From a virus: a DNA stretch of 62,669 nt. Of this stretch, positions 17,051-26,080 are shown one piece after another. The stretch's first letter is position 1; each line of letters opens with the position of its first letter. A model generated the notes under the pieces. That model saw only the letters and a list, made by a program, of their open reading frames with translations, had not been told where the DNA came from and made no database searches. Position numbers and translations under genes: made by a program. Where the stretch lies: positions 1-62,669 of the IMG/VR virus record IMGVR_UViG_3300017593_001448; one strand, written 5' to 3'.

Positions 17051-17948
17051 GCCTGAATTTTTCCAGGACTTCTTCACCACTCATCTTCTCTGCGGTCTCC
17101 GATGAGTACACCTTCCTGTTCGGAGAAGAGCTCTTGTTCACCAAGGAGAACCCATCTCTGATCTCGATCACTTCTTCGAAGACGGAAACCAAGGATTCAT
17201 GGAGCTTCTCGCCGGACCTTAGCGACATGGGCTCTATGTTCGGGGAGATAGCTTGGGCAAGGTCGAGAATATCCACAGCCTTGAGCCCGCTTGGCACTAA
17301 TACCCCTCCTATGGGGTTCTCCGCGAGGCTCTTTACCATCTTCGCGTCCTCCCTTAACGAGAGTACGAATCGCGTTGGGTGAGTGCCAAATCTCCCGAGG
17401 CTTACCCTCAAGGGTAACCCCTTCTTCTTCCTTCTCAGCCAAACCCTCAGCACGGATCCCCGGGAGTCGAGCACATTTCCCAGACGAAGGACTGTGAAGA
17501 CGGACTTACTTGTCTGCCCCTGTGCCCATCTCCAGGCGTGCTCAGCCATAGCCTTGGAAAGCCCATAGAAGTTCACAGGATCTACGGCTTTGTCCGAAGA
17601 GATCAAGATCGCTTGGGGCACTTCCAGTTCCAGACATGTCTCTGCCACAATGAAGGAGCCCAAGGCATTCACCCTCAAGTATGGCTGAGGATCCCTCTCT
17701 CCAGCGCCTAAGTGTTTCAAAGCTGCGGCATGAATTACCACGTCAGGCCTTACGCGCTTGATCGCCATCTTGAAGGCATGTCTATTGCAAATGTTGCCGA
17801 CTATGAACTCTATCCTTGGGAAGCGTTCAGCTAGAGCGGAGTGCTTTAGAGGGTCTCTCGAATAGACGAAGATCTCGGAGTCGAAGCTCAGCTCGGCAAA
17901 CGCGATACCGAATGAGCCTGCTCCACCGGTGATAAGAAAGCGCCGCAT
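17016..17948 (-). CDS. PseB/CapD-like NAD-dependent sugar nucleotide 4,6-dehydratase
   Basis: The 310-residue protein has the extended SDR start FLITGGAGSFG, then HAAALKH and SSDKAVDPVNFYGLSKAMAE, the signature of polysaccharide biosynthesis dehydratases (PF02719; UDP-GlcNAc 4,6-dehydratase, inverting or not). This would be the first step of the sugar cluster, feeding the aminotransferase. The ATG follows AAGGAGGAAG. It is the promoter-proximal gene of the minus-strand run. Confidence 0.85.
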   Translation of the reverse strand: MRRFLITGGAGSFGIAFAELSFDSEIFVYSRDPLKHSALAERFPRIEFIVGNICNRHAFKMAIKRVRPDVVIHAAALKHLGAGERDPQPYLRVNALGSFIVAETCLELEVPQAILISSDKAVDPVNFYGLSKAMAEHAWRWAQGQTSKSVFTVLRLGNVLDSRGSVLRVWLRRKKKGLPLRVSLGRFGTHPTRFVLSLREDAKMVKSLAENPIGGVLVPSGLKAVDILDLAQAISPNIEPMSLRSGEKLHESLVSVFEEVIEIRDGFSLVNKSSSPNRKVYSSETAEKMSGEEVLEKFRHVLEEEGVFNR

Positions 17949-17969
17949 GGCTTCCTCCTTTCTAAGTCA

Positions 17970-17978
17970 AGTATATCA
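17970..17978 (-). promoter_or_regulatory. Candidate extended -10 promoter for the sugar cluster
   Basis: On the minus strand TGATATACT (TATACT at 17975-17970) lies about 22 bases ahead of the dehydratase ATG. There is no clear -35 box. It would drive the genes running leftwards from 17948. Confidence 0.35.
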
Positions 17979-18009
17979 CAAGGGATGGTGATAGGAAAAA
18001 AATAAGGTC

Positions 18010-18038
18010 TTGCAAAAGTCGCCTTTTTGTGCTAAGAT
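18010..18038 (+). promoter_or_regulatory. Sigma70-like promoter of the rightward late operon
   Basis: TTGCAA (18010-18015), a 17-base spacer and TAAGAT (18033-18038) preceded by TGC. It points at the giant fusion gene and the head genes behind it. It is divergent from the sugar-cluster promoter. Confidence 0.7.
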
Positions 18039-18054
18039 TATTGCGAAGGCCCGC

Positions 18055-18088
18055 GCGGAGACCTTAAGAGGTTTCCGCATTTTCTTTT
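18055..18088 (+). terminator. Leader terminator/attenuator hairpin
   Basis: A 9-bp stem GCGGAGACC (18055-18063) with GGTTTCCGC (18070-18078), loop TTAAGA, is followed by ATTTTCTTTT. It lies between the promoter at 18010 and the first gene at 18104, so it may attenuate the operon or require antitermination. Confidence 0.65.
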
Positions 18089-18103
18089 GCCAGAGAAGGG
18101 GTA

Positions 18104-21100
18104 ATGAGGGAAGCTGCGCTTGCTTACTTGGTGAGGGATGGGAAAATCTTGTTAGTTCAGCGGAAATTCCCTCCTCGTAAATGGTCCCCTCCTGGTGGGT
18201 ATGTTGAAGAAGGGGAAACTCCGGAAGAGGCGGCCAGGCGCGAGTCGGAGGAAGAAGCAGGCATTCAGCCCGGCAGGTTGATTCGAAGGCTCCCGGACTG
18301 GAAGGGGATTCACCAGTTCTTGTTCTCTGTGCCCTCCGATGCAAAGCCGAGAGCTGGAGAGGAAGTCTTTCACACGCGTTGGTTTCCATTGAGCGAACTG
18401 GATGAGGTGGATATGTCTCCTGATCCTTCTGAGGTCTTGCCTCTTTTGAAGGCTCAATTCAGGGAGAAGGAGCTCTCTGAATTACTCGAAGAGCTTCCCG
18501 AAGAGGTGGTGATCATCCCCGACTTCCTCTCCGTCTCCGGCGGATTTGTCTACGCCTCTGACCGGGAGCCGAACGACATTGACTTGATCACACGCGCTTT
18601 TTACCTTCTTCCGGAAGGGGCCCGGCTCAAGCTTCAGCGGATGTTCGGGGCTCTTGCAAAGGTTCCTGTCCATTGGGTGCCGGAAGAGGTCGGACCCATC
18701 TGGGCATATGCTCCGTTCTATGATCTGGTTGCTCGCAAGAAGAGGAAGATCGAGATCCGTGAGCTTCAAGAGCCGGAGATTGACGCCCTTCTCTACAAGG
18801 CAGTCGAAATCCATGACGCTCGCAAGATCAAGCCTGGGAAGCCCATTGCTCACTATCACACCGGCGGTGAATTCTACACGGGCGACGAGGATGCGCTCTG
18901 GGACAAGTGGGTGTCCAGGGCATTGGATCATGGAACAAAGGTTCTAGTCCAACAGAAGTTCGACGGATATAGATTTATTTGTGAAAGATGGAACGATCAT
19001 CTTGCTGTCTTCTCCGACAAGGGCTTTGATCGCTCGAAAGTCTTTCCTGGGCTGAAGGACGCGCTTCCTCCCGGCGAGTACATCATTGACACGGAGTTCA
19101 TGCAGCTTAACAAGCCAGGTGGCGAGCCAGTTCAGCGCTGGGAGATGGCATGGATGGGAGGGGGAGACGAGCCGCCTGATCCGTTCCCTCCTATTCGCAT
19201 TGGCATTCATGACATCATGTGGCTGAACGGGAAGAACGTCGCCCTTGAGCCATATACCAAGCGCCTTGAGCTGCTCCATAAGCTCTTTCCTAAGCCCTAT
19301 CGCAAGGGCAAATACGAGTTCAAAGTTGCTGAAACCAAGGTCGTCACGGATCGCAAGTCTCTCGATGAGGCCCTTCAATGGGCGAAGACTCGCCCTGGGT
19401 CAGAGGGCGCGATGCTCAAGTATGCTGACTTCATCTACCAGCCTAAGACGATCGCGGAGGTGGCAAAGTACAAGAACGCGATCGAGGTTGATTGCGCGAT
19501 TATCGGCTGGAGGAAGGTCATCGCGGGGAAACCTGCCCACGAGCATTGGACCAGAGAGGAAGCCTTCAAGCATCTGAAGGAGCAGCTTGCCAAGTCAAAC
19601 ACTTACATCTTCCGCGTCGCGATCAAGGATGGAGACAAGTGGGTTCCTCTCGAGGCGGACAAGAAGCTGACGGCCAGGGACCTCAAGCTCGATTGGGATG
19701 AGGAGAGGCAGCGATGGGTGGGGACAGATGATCCCAAGCTCTGGCATATGTGCCCAGGTTTCCCTCAGCGGAAAGAGGGCGAGTACGCGTATGCTAACAC
19801 TTATGCCCTCCGCGTGGATCCGGGAGTTCTCAAGTGTGGTCTTGTGATCACCGTTGCCCCGGTGAAGTTCAGGCCCTTTAAGAAGGATGATGGGTCCATT
19901 GGGTACGCCTGGATGTTCCCACGGGCTAAGAACCTGAAGTTCAACAAAGCCCCTGTCGCTCAGCTCAAGAATGTCCTGAGGGCGTTTGGTAATCCCACGC
20001 CCGAGGAGAAGGCCGAGAAGAAGGTCCCTCCATCCGGCCCCAGGAATGCGAGACTGGTTATCATCGGGGATGGACCAGGGAGAACGGAAGAGGAAACTGG
20101 CATCCCATTCTCTGGTCCTTCAGGGAAGTTTCTGAAGGAGATGATGCGCGAGATCGGGTTAGATCCTGATGAGGTTCTATTTGCAAATGTCTATCAAGTA
20201 AGGGCAGACAAGCTCAATAGAGAGGATATTCAGCAACATGGAAAGGAGATTATCAGCTGGCTGGATAGGCTTCCCAACGTCCAATCTGTGCTTGTCCTCT
20301 CTGAGTTAGCTGCTTATGCCTTAACCGGTAAGCGGGAGAGGATCTCAGACCTTCGTTCAAAGAAGCACCATCGGGGAGATTATGATCTCTTCATCTCCTT
20401 CCATCCCGCAGCCGTTATGAGGACAGGACAGAAGAAATCAAAGCTCTATCCCCTTCTCCGCCAGGATCTCATCAGAGCGGCAAAGGCAGCGGGGCTTATT
20501 GAGAAAGCGGAGAGCCCGGTCCAGAACCCAGCTTTCTACCCAGATGAAAACAAGCCTCATAAGTTCGTTGTTCAGGCTCATTGGAGAGGGAGAAGCGTCC
20601 ACTTGGACGTTCGCCTTCAGCTGAACCATATCCTTGAGGGATGGACGGTCGCTGTTCAGACGAAGAACGTTAAAGAGCCCGTCCTCACCTTAGAACAAGC
20701 CAAACAAGCTTTCAAGGATCCTGATAACTGGAAGTTCGACTGGGAGAAGAACGAGATCCCTCCACGGCGAGTGAGGACTACAATTAAGGGGAAGCCAAGG
20801 GAAGTCATCAGGCCGGGTAATCTGCGGGCTTTCCCAAAGAAGGCGGAGATCCCGGAGCAATGGCTTAACATAGAAGGAGCCACCCGCAAGCCTGATCCCG
20901 GTGAAGCTCCTCCTGTTGGAGGGACAAAGAACTATCCAGGCGTGTTTCATATCGTCGACAAGGGGGCTGTGGAGTTTGGGGCGAGAAAACCTTGGTTCTT
21001 CGAGTATTTCTTCCACGGTAAGCGCTTGAGAGGACGATGGGTCTTCCGGGCTGTGCCTAGAAGGGTTGAGAAGATCATCCTCCCACCAGGTGTCAAGGAG

Positions 21101-21337
21101 GAAGAAGCCCGATCTCCATTCTACTGGGTGATGATGAAACCAATCGACCAAACGCCCTATGTTCTCAGCGATGACGCGATCAAGAAAGGTTGGCTGCCAC
21201 CCAAGGGAGTATCAGCCCTACCGAAGGCCATTCGTGATAAGGTGCCAAAGGATCTGCGTTACTGGGAGGTCTCAGGAAAGGAAGCCTTGCAGAGAAGGGA
21301 AGCCCTGGTGAAAAAGCTTAGAGAGGCTCGGGGTTGA
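18104..21337 (+). CDS. Giant fusion: NUDIX, nucleotidyltransferase-like, ATP-dependent DNA ligase, uracil-DNA glycosylase, LigD 3'-phosphoesterase
   Basis: This 1077-residue protein joins at least four DNA-repair modules. Residues ~1-110 are a NUDIX hydrolase with the full box GGYVEEGETPEEAARRESEE (from residue 31). Residues ~135-200 resemble a nucleotidyltransferase (GGFVYASDREPNDIDL). Residues ~245-480 form an ATP-dependent DNA ligase with the adenylation motif KFDGYR (Lys285) and later EGAMLK and KYKN. Residues ~648-800 are a family 4/5-like uracil-DNA glycosylase (VIIGDGPGRTEEETGIPFSG; FHPAAV). Residues ~816-1075 match the LigD 3'-phosphoesterase domain (HKFVVQAHWRGRSVHLDVRL). Together they could sanitise nucleotides, excise uracil, clean 3' ends and seal nicks. 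Its stop overlaps the next gene. Confidence 0.85.
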   Translation: MREAALAYLVRDGKILLVQRKFPPRKWSPPGGYVEEGETPEEAARRESEEEAGIQPGRLIRRLPDWKGIHQFLFSVPSDAKPRAGEEVFHTRWFPLSELDEVDMSPDPSEVLPLLKAQFREKELSELLEELPEEVVIIPDFLSVSGGFVYASDREPNDIDLITRAFYLLPEGARLKLQRMFGALAKVPVHWVPEEVGPIWAYAPFYDLVARKKRKIEIRELQEPEIDALLYKAVEIHDARKIKPGKPIAHYHTGGEFYTGDEDALWDKWVSRALDHGTKVLVQQKFDGYRFICERWNDHLAVFSDKGFDRSKVFPGLKDALPPGEYIIDTEFMQLNKPGGEPVQRWEMAWMGGGDEPPDPFPPIRIGIHDIMWLNGKNVALEPYTKRLELLHKLFPKPYRKGKYEFKVAETKVVTDRKSLDEALQWAKTRPGSEGAMLKYADFIYQPKTIAEVAKYKNAIEVDCAIIGWRKVIAGKPAHEHWTREEAFKHLKEQLAKSNTYIFRVAIKDGDKWVPLEADKKLTARDLKLDWDEERQRWVGTDDPKLWHMCPGFPQRKEGEYAYANTYALRVDPGVLKCGLVITVAPVKFRPFKKDDGSIGYAWMFPRAKNLKFNKAPVAQLKNVLRAFGNPTPEEKAEKKVPPSGPRNARLVIIGDGPGRTEEETGIPFSGPSGKFLKEMMREIGLDPDEVLFANVYQVRADKLNREDIQQHGKEIISWLDRLPNVQSVLVLSELAAYALTGKRERISDLRSKKHHRGDYDLFISFHPAAVMRTGQKKSKLYPLLRQDLIRAAKAAGLIEKAESPVQNPAFYPDENKPHKFVVQAHWRGRSVHLDVRLQLNHILEGWTVAVQTKNVKEPVLTLEQAKQAFKDPDNWKFDWEKNEIPPRRVRTTIKGKPREVIRPGNLRAFPKKAEIPEQWLNIEGATRKPDPGEAPPVGGTKNYPGVFHIVDKGAVEFGARKPWFFEYFFHGKRLRGRWVFRAVPRRVEKIILPPGVKEEEARSPFYWVMMKPIDQTPYVLSDDAIKKGWLPPKGVSALPKAIRDKVPKDLRYWEVSGKEALQRREALVKKLREARG

Positions 21338-22584
21338 TGGACTGGAGGATTGTACTGGGCAAAGCGGAAGACTGGGCAGTATCCTACCAAGGTGAGCCAT
21401 TTCACGCTTTGCTGTGTGATCCACCATATGAGCTAGGGTTTATGGGCAAAGATTGGGATCGGTCGGGAGTTGCTTTCAAATCGGAGACATGGGCGGCGTT
21501 AGCCGAGCATCTGCACCCCGGCGCGTTTGGCATGGCGTTCGCATCGGCAAGGGGCTGGCATAGGTTGGCTGTAGCGATCGAGGATGCAGGTCTGCGAATC
21601 CATCCATCCATATTTGGGTGGACCTATGGGAGTGGATTCCCAAAAGCGACGCGGATTAGCGCCGATGGCAAAAGTGGGGCTTGGGAAGGCTATCGCTACG
21701 GCTTACAAGCATTGAAGCCTGCCCTGGAGCCAATCATCGTCTTTCAGAAGCCATACGAGGGCAAGCCCGTGGATAGCATTACTGAGACGGGCGCAGGAGC
21801 ACTGTGGATCGATGGGGCGAGAATTGAATTCGAGGAGGGTGGAACCCTTGCTAGCAATCCATCTTTGAGAGAGAAGATAACTGGTGGCAACGGTGGACAC
21901 ATCAGTGCCCATAAGATTAATAGGAGATTTAGTGTTCCGCACGAGGATGGTCGCTGGCCCGCGAACTTGGTACTTGACAGTGAAGCTGCCAAGCGATTAG
22001 ATGAAATGAGCAGACTAGGTAAAAGCGGCACAGCGGTTAGACGAAATGTTGGACGCAGCGTGAAGGCAAGGATTCAGTTTGCGAAGGGTAACAAGGGTGC
22101 TGAAATGCGAGGGGATATAAGCTATGGCGATTCTGGTGGCACATCTCGCTTCTTCTTCCGCTATCAGTGGGAAGAGCTGAACAGCGTTGATCCGCTGTTC
22201 TATTGTCCGAAGGCAAGCAGAAGGGAGCGAGATGCGGGGCTGGGAGAATTTCCTGCTAAACGAGCCGGGAGCTTGCAGGGAACACATGATGGCTCGATGA
22301 AGACAGGGAGTGGGAATGAGCGGAATCCATTTTACAGGAATTCCCATCCTACTGTTAAGCCGATCAAGCTTTGCAAATGGCTTGCAACGCTACTTTTACC
22401 ACCAGCAGAATATGCACCGAGGCGTCTTCTCGTGCCATTCTCGGGTGTGGGAAGTGAGATGATCGGTGCCGGTCTTGCAGGCTGGGACTTTGTCTTGGGA
22501 ATCGAGATTGAGCAAGAATATGTTGACATTGCTGAAGCCAGACTCTCATATTGGTTAGCACAACCTCAACTAGTAAGGGTGTAG
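21337..22584 (+). CDS. DNA methyltransferase, N6-adenine or N4-cytosine (DPPY)
   Basis: In 415 residues the catalytic motif CDPPYELGFMGKDWD comes near the N-terminus and the SAM-binding FSGVGSEMIGAGLAGWDFVL near the C-terminus, the order seen in beta-type amino-methyltransferases. The ATG overlaps the previous stop (TGATG). The insert between the motifs is long and may be the target recognition region. No partner restriction enzyme is visible, so it probably protects phage DNA from host nucleases or marks it for packaging or replication. Confidence 0.85.
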   Translation: MDWRIVLGKAEDWAVSYQGEPFHALLCDPPYELGFMGKDWDRSGVAFKSETWAALAEHLHPGAFGMAFASARGWHRLAVAIEDAGLRIHPSIFGWTYGSGFPKATRISADGKSGAWEGYRYGLQALKPALEPIIVFQKPYEGKPVDSITETGAGALWIDGARIEFEEGGTLASNPSLREKITGGNGGHISAHKINRRFSVPHEDGRWPANLVLDSEAAKRLDEMSRLGKSGTAVRRNVGRSVKARIQFAKGNKGAEMRGDISYGDSGGTSRFFFRYQWEELNSVDPLFYCPKASRRERDAGLGEFPAKRAGSLQGTHDGSMKTGSGNERNPFYRNSHPTVKPIKLCKWLATLLLPPAEYAPRRLLVPFSGVGSEMIGAGLAGWDFVLGIEIEQEYVDIAEARLSYWLAQPQLVRV

Positions 22585-22587
22585 CTC

Positions 22588-23412
22588 ATGCGGTATGTCC
22601 TTCAGCGTCATTGGTGGAAAGGGCAAATAGTTATTCGTTGGGGTCCGTCATCCCAGCACTATGACCTCCGTATTCAGGAAGGGCCTAAGAAGTATTGGCA
22701 TCTCGTGATGAACGGGGATCCGAGAAAGGGCCCTGTGGTTGGATATGAGAAACCGATGCGCGGGCCATACGTTACAGACATCAAGGGCAACAAGGTTAAT
22801 GTCATGACCCTCAAGGGCCGTGTTCAGTTGAAGCCTAGGACGCCAGCCAACCCGACGAAGGAGACGCCTGCCTACTTGGAGACTCTGGAATCAGGGGAGG
22901 CGGAGTGGTTGGAGCGAGGCAGGGAAATCGCCAAACTTAAGATGGGCAAGTATGTCCTCTTCCTCCGCCGCGAATCTCCAGACTCTCCATTCTGGGAAGT
23001 CTCCCTCTCTCAGGGTCCAAAGGTCGAGAAGTCCTGGGAAGCCGAGATCCTGAAATCGGATGACGAGAAGCAGCTCATTTACGGGGTCGTCATGAAGCCA
23101 GATGTCCCCGATTCTCAGGGAGATGTGGCAAGCAGAGAGGAGATCGAGGAAGCCGCTCACGTTTATCTCGAGAAGTCGAGATTCATTGACTATCGTCATG
23201 AGAAGGTTCTTCCTCAGTCTTCCGCGATTCCCGTGGAATCATACATCGCCCCTGTGGACTTTGAGATGAACGGGAGAAAGGTTCCAGCTGGCTCATGGGT
23301 GATGGTCACCCACATCAAGGACCCCAAGATATGGAAGGAGGTGAAGGAAGGGCTGATAAAGAGCTATTCCATCCGTGGCTTCGGCACGCGGATTCCAGAA
23401 GGAGGTGATTGA
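22588..23412 (+). CDS. XkdF-like prohead protease fused to a LigD phosphoesterase-like domain
   Basis: Residues ~165-272 match the XkdF putative phage serine protease family: YGVVMKPDVPDSQGDVASRE, EIEEAAHVYL, DYRHEK, VESYIAPVDF and SYSIRGFG. It precedes scaffold and capsid genes, as maturation proteases do. Residues ~1-100 (RYVLQRHWWKGQIVIRWG; HYDLRIQEG; KYWHLV) resemble the LigD phosphoesterase fold and so parallel the end of the giant fusion two genes upstream. The combination is unusual. Whether the N-domain is catalytic is unclear. Confidence 0.75.
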   Translation: MRYVLQRHWWKGQIVIRWGPSSQHYDLRIQEGPKKYWHLVMNGDPRKGPVVGYEKPMRGPYVTDIKGNKVNVMTLKGRVQLKPRTPANPTKETPAYLETLESGEAEWLERGREIAKLKMGKYVLFLRRESPDSPFWEVSLSQGPKVEKSWEAEILKSDDEKQLIYGVVMKPDVPDSQGDVASREEIEEAAHVYLEKSRFIDYRHEKVLPQSSAIPVESYIAPVDFEMNGRKVPAGSWVMVTHIKDPKIWKEVKEGLIKSYSIRGFGTRIPEGGD

Positions 23413-24341
23413 TGACGAAACGGAAATTCAGGCTAAAAGACATTGATGTACTGTCTGTCGGCTTAGTCCCAAGAGGGGCAAACCAAGAGGAGTTTTTCCT
23501 CTTAAAATCGGATGAAGGAGGTGGCGAAATGCCGGAGGATTTTGAGGAACTCGATCTCACGCCTGAGACTGAGGAGATCGAAGAGGAGGTCGAGAAGGTG
23601 GAGGAAGGGGAGAATCTTCTTCAACGTCTCGCCCATTTGCTCTTGAGGGAAGCGGAGACGGAGAAGGCGACCCCCTCCAAGGAAGTTCAGGAAGCGGCTA
23701 AGCAGGCTCTGGCTGCCCTGAATAAGATCCCGCTTCCCCCAGGTCTGGGGTTGGCGAATGTCAAGAAGTACCTCGCTGACCTCGCCGCGGGTAAGGCTGG
23801 CTATGGCTACCCGAAGTATGGCTACCCTGAGAAGTATGGGTATCCAGAGCCAGCGAAGAAGGAAAGTGAGGAAATGGAGAAATCAGGTCTACCTAAAGAG
23901 GTTGAGGAAAAGCTGGAGATCCTCGAGAAGGCCAATGAGGATTTGAAGGCTCGCTTGGAGAAGGCCGAGCAAGAGGCTCAGCGGGAGCGGGACGAGCGTC
24001 GAAAGCAAGAGCTCCTGGAGAAAGCCCAGCGCTTTGTCGCCATCCCTGGCAAGCCGGATGAGCTGGCTGATTTCCTCTTCTGGCTAGAGAAGCAGGGTGA
24101 GGAAGGCCAGGAGAAGGCTGAGTGGATCACAGGGCTTCTGAAGGCCGCGGATCATCAGCTCGTGGACGCGGGTCTGTTCCAGGAGGTCGGCTCTTCGGTT
24201 GCCCCCAAGGAGCGCACGGCCTTGGAGAAAGCTGAGCAAATCTCTAAAGAGCAGAACATCCCGTTCGCTGAGGCTATTCTTCAGCTCTCCCCGGAGGAGC
24301 AGCAGGAGCTCTTGGAAGAGCGACGGGAGAAAGGGAGGTAA
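23412..24341 (+). CDS. Capsid scaffold/assembly protein
   Basis: The start MTKRKFRLKDIDVLSVGLVP is of a type often found fused to or just after XkdF-like proteases (IDVLSVGLVPRGANQEEF). The rest is very acidic and predicted coiled-coil (EEIEEEVEKVEEGE; a long heptad stretch from ~160-205), with a Gly/Tyr-rich repeat (YGYPKYGYPEKYGYP) in the middle. Scaffold proteins share this composition. The ATG overlaps the protease stop and has AGGAGGTGATTG upstream. Assignment is by position and composition. Confidence 0.65.
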   Translation: MTKRKFRLKDIDVLSVGLVPRGANQEEFFLLKSDEGGGEMPEDFEELDLTPETEEIEEEVEKVEEGENLLQRLAHLLLREAETEKATPSKEVQEAAKQALAALNKIPLPPGLGLANVKKYLADLAAGKAGYGYPKYGYPEKYGYPEPAKKESEEMEKSGLPKEVEEKLEILEKANEDLKARLEKAEQEAQRERDERRKQELLEKAQRFVAIPGKPDELADFLFWLEKQGEEGQEKAEWITGLLKAADHQLVDAGLFQEVGSSVAPKERTALEKAEQISKEQNIPFAEAILQLSPEEQQELLEERREKGR

Positions 24342-24344
24342 GAG

Positions 24345-24749
24345 ATGGCTTACGAATCTGGATTCTCTTGGGATCTAGGGATCCTATCCGCCTCCGGTGA
24401 TTTGTCGGACAAGCAGTACCATTTCGTCGAGCTCGCCAACACGGAGGGGTATGTTCGCGCCGCAACTGGCGCTTCCGGTCCCATGCCAATTGGCGTGCTT
24501 CAGAATGACCCGGAGGACGGGGAGGAGGCCCAAGTACGCATCCTGGGTGTTACTCAGGTCTATGCTAACGCGGCATCTGCGATCAATGTCGGTGATTTCG
24601 TGACCAGCGGGTCTGATGGGCAGGCGATCCTGGCGACAGGGAGCCCGATGGCAGGAATGGCCCTGAACGCCTTGGCCAGTGGCTCTGGCGTTCTGATCAG
24701 CGTCTTGCTCTTCCCTGCTGGAGTTCGCTTGACTGATAACACGCCGTGA
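24345..24749 (+). CDS. Capsid decoration (cement) protein
   Basis: A 134-residue beta-rich protein (ISVLLFPAG; PMPIGVLQNDPEDGEEAQVR) resembling small decoration proteins of the DUF2190 type that stabilise heads. It lies 15 bases ahead of the major capsid gene with GGGAGGTAAG in front of its ATG. Position before the major capsid protein is a standard signature. Confidence 0.7.
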   Translation: MAYESGFSWDLGILSASGDLSDKQYHFVELANTEGYVRAATGASGPMPIGVLQNDPEDGEEAQVRILGVTQVYANAASAINVGDFVTSGSDGQAILATGSPMAGMALNALASGSGVLISVLLFPAGVRLTDNTP

Positions 24750-24763
24750 GGGAGGTGATTTAA

Positions 24764-25681
24764 ATGGCTAGGCCAACCCGAAATGATGTTCATCTGAACG
24801 CGGCGCTTACGAACATCTCCATCGCGTATAAGAATCCCTCTTATATCGCGGAGCAGGTGTTCCCTGTGGTGCGCGTTCAGAAGCAGTCAGACTATTACTT
24901 CATCTTTGATGCGGGAGCATGGTTCCGGGATGAGGTTCAGGTTCGAGCCCCAGGGACAAGGGCTGCTCGGGCTGATTACTCGATCTCGACCGCATCCTAT
25001 GTCTGCGTCACTTACGCCATCGCGAAGGGCGTGCCGGACGAGGTGCGCGAGAACGCGGACGCTCCTTTGAAGCCGGATGTCGAAGCCACGCAATTCGTGA
25101 CTGACCAGCTCCTGCGTGCGCAAGAGCGACGCGTAGCCGCTTTGATTACCGGCTCTGCGAACTGGGCATATGCTGCATCACCAACCACCCAGTGGACCTC
25201 GGATACTTCTGATCCCCTGGGGGACATCGAGGCCGCAAAGGATGAGGTGGTCCAGCGTATCGGCCGCGTGCCCAACACGATGGTGATCAGCTATGAGGTG
25301 TGGCGCTATCTCAAGAATCACCCTGATCTCCTGGACCGGCTGAAATATACGAACCCGACCGGGGTGATCACCCCTGAGCAAGCCAGGACCTTATTCGGTG
25401 TGGACCGGTTGCTCATCGGCGCTGCGCTCTATGATTCGGCGAAGGAAGGCCAGTCAGCCAGCCGGGCCTATATCTGGGGCGACGCGGCATGGGTCGGGTA
25501 CGTCCCCGAGAATCCCGCCCTGATGATTCCCGCTGCTGGGTACATCCTGGAGTGGAAGACTCGTCAGGTACGGACCTTCCGCGAGGAGCAGGAGTATCAG
25601 GACGTGATTGAAGCTGAACACAGCGTGGATGAGGTGATCACAGCCTCCGATGCTGGCGCGGTGATCTATAACGCGGTATGA
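24764..25681 (+). CDS. Major capsid protein
   Basis: In 305 residues the order fits HK97-fold/phage-E-type coat proteins: an N-terminal arm (NAALTNISIAYKNPSYIAEQ), FPVVRVQKQSDYYFIFD, a long helix (FVTDQLLRAQERRVAALI), PNTMVISYEVWRYLKNHPDL and a C-terminal core with VGYVPENPALMIPAAGY. The gene has a strong GGGAGGTG and follows protease, scaffold and decoration genes. It is likely the most expressed gene of the operon. Confidence 0.85.
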   Translation: MARPTRNDVHLNAALTNISIAYKNPSYIAEQVFPVVRVQKQSDYYFIFDAGAWFRDEVQVRAPGTRAARADYSISTASYVCVTYAIAKGVPDEVRENADAPLKPDVEATQFVTDQLLRAQERRVAALITGSANWAYAASPTTQWTSDTSDPLGDIEAAKDEVVQRIGRVPNTMVISYEVWRYLKNHPDLLDRLKYTNPTGVITPEQARTLFGVDRLLIGAALYDSAKEGQSASRAYIWGDAAWVGYVPENPALMIPAAGYILEWKTRQVRTFREEQEYQDVIEAEHSVDEVITASDAGAVIYNAV

Positions 25682-25742
25682 GTGTGAAGTGACCTCCCTT
25701 AATTGGCCGGTGAGGTAAACAATCCTGACCGGGAGGAAATGA

Positions 25743-26078
25743 ATGGCGAAGATCTTTGTCCAGAAATTTCCCGTAGTGTGGCAGGCTTCAGGAAGCTTGC
25801 CCGCATCGGGATCAATTAGCAGTGGATCTGTTATCTCTAATGGGTACGCCCGTCTTATCGGCATATTCATTGCCAGCGCGAGCGTTGACAGCCTTCGCGT
25901 CTTGCAGTCCGCTGACCAGGGCGCGAATTGGGACTATTGGACCGATTACGCGCCCTCTGCTTGTTCTGGGAGTGCATTCTCGATTGAAATAGTTGGCAAT
26001 GCGGTTAAGATTGAGTACCGGAATGGATCTGACGTGGCGAATGAGTACAGAACTCTTTGGCAACTGAGGCCGGTTTAA
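25743..26078 (+). CDS. Hypothetical virion-associated protein (111 aa)
   Basis: A beta-rich protein (SGSISSGSVISNGYARLIGIF; ADQGANWDYWTDYAP) whose pattern suggests a small lectin- or decoration-like fold, lying between capsid and connector genes. Start ATG 25743 follows CGGGAGGAAATGA. No firm family. Confidence 0.55.
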   Translation: MAKIFVQKFPVVWQASGSLPASGSISSGSVISNGYARLIGIFIASASVDSLRVLQSADQGANWDYWTDYAPSACSGSAFSIEIVGNAVKIEYRNGSDVANEYRTLWQLRPV

Positions 26079-26080
26079 CT

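Noticed and set aside
25682-25742. Terminator after the major capsid gene
   Set aside because: Only a 5-bp CCGGT/ACCGG pair with a long loop and no T-run, too weak to call.
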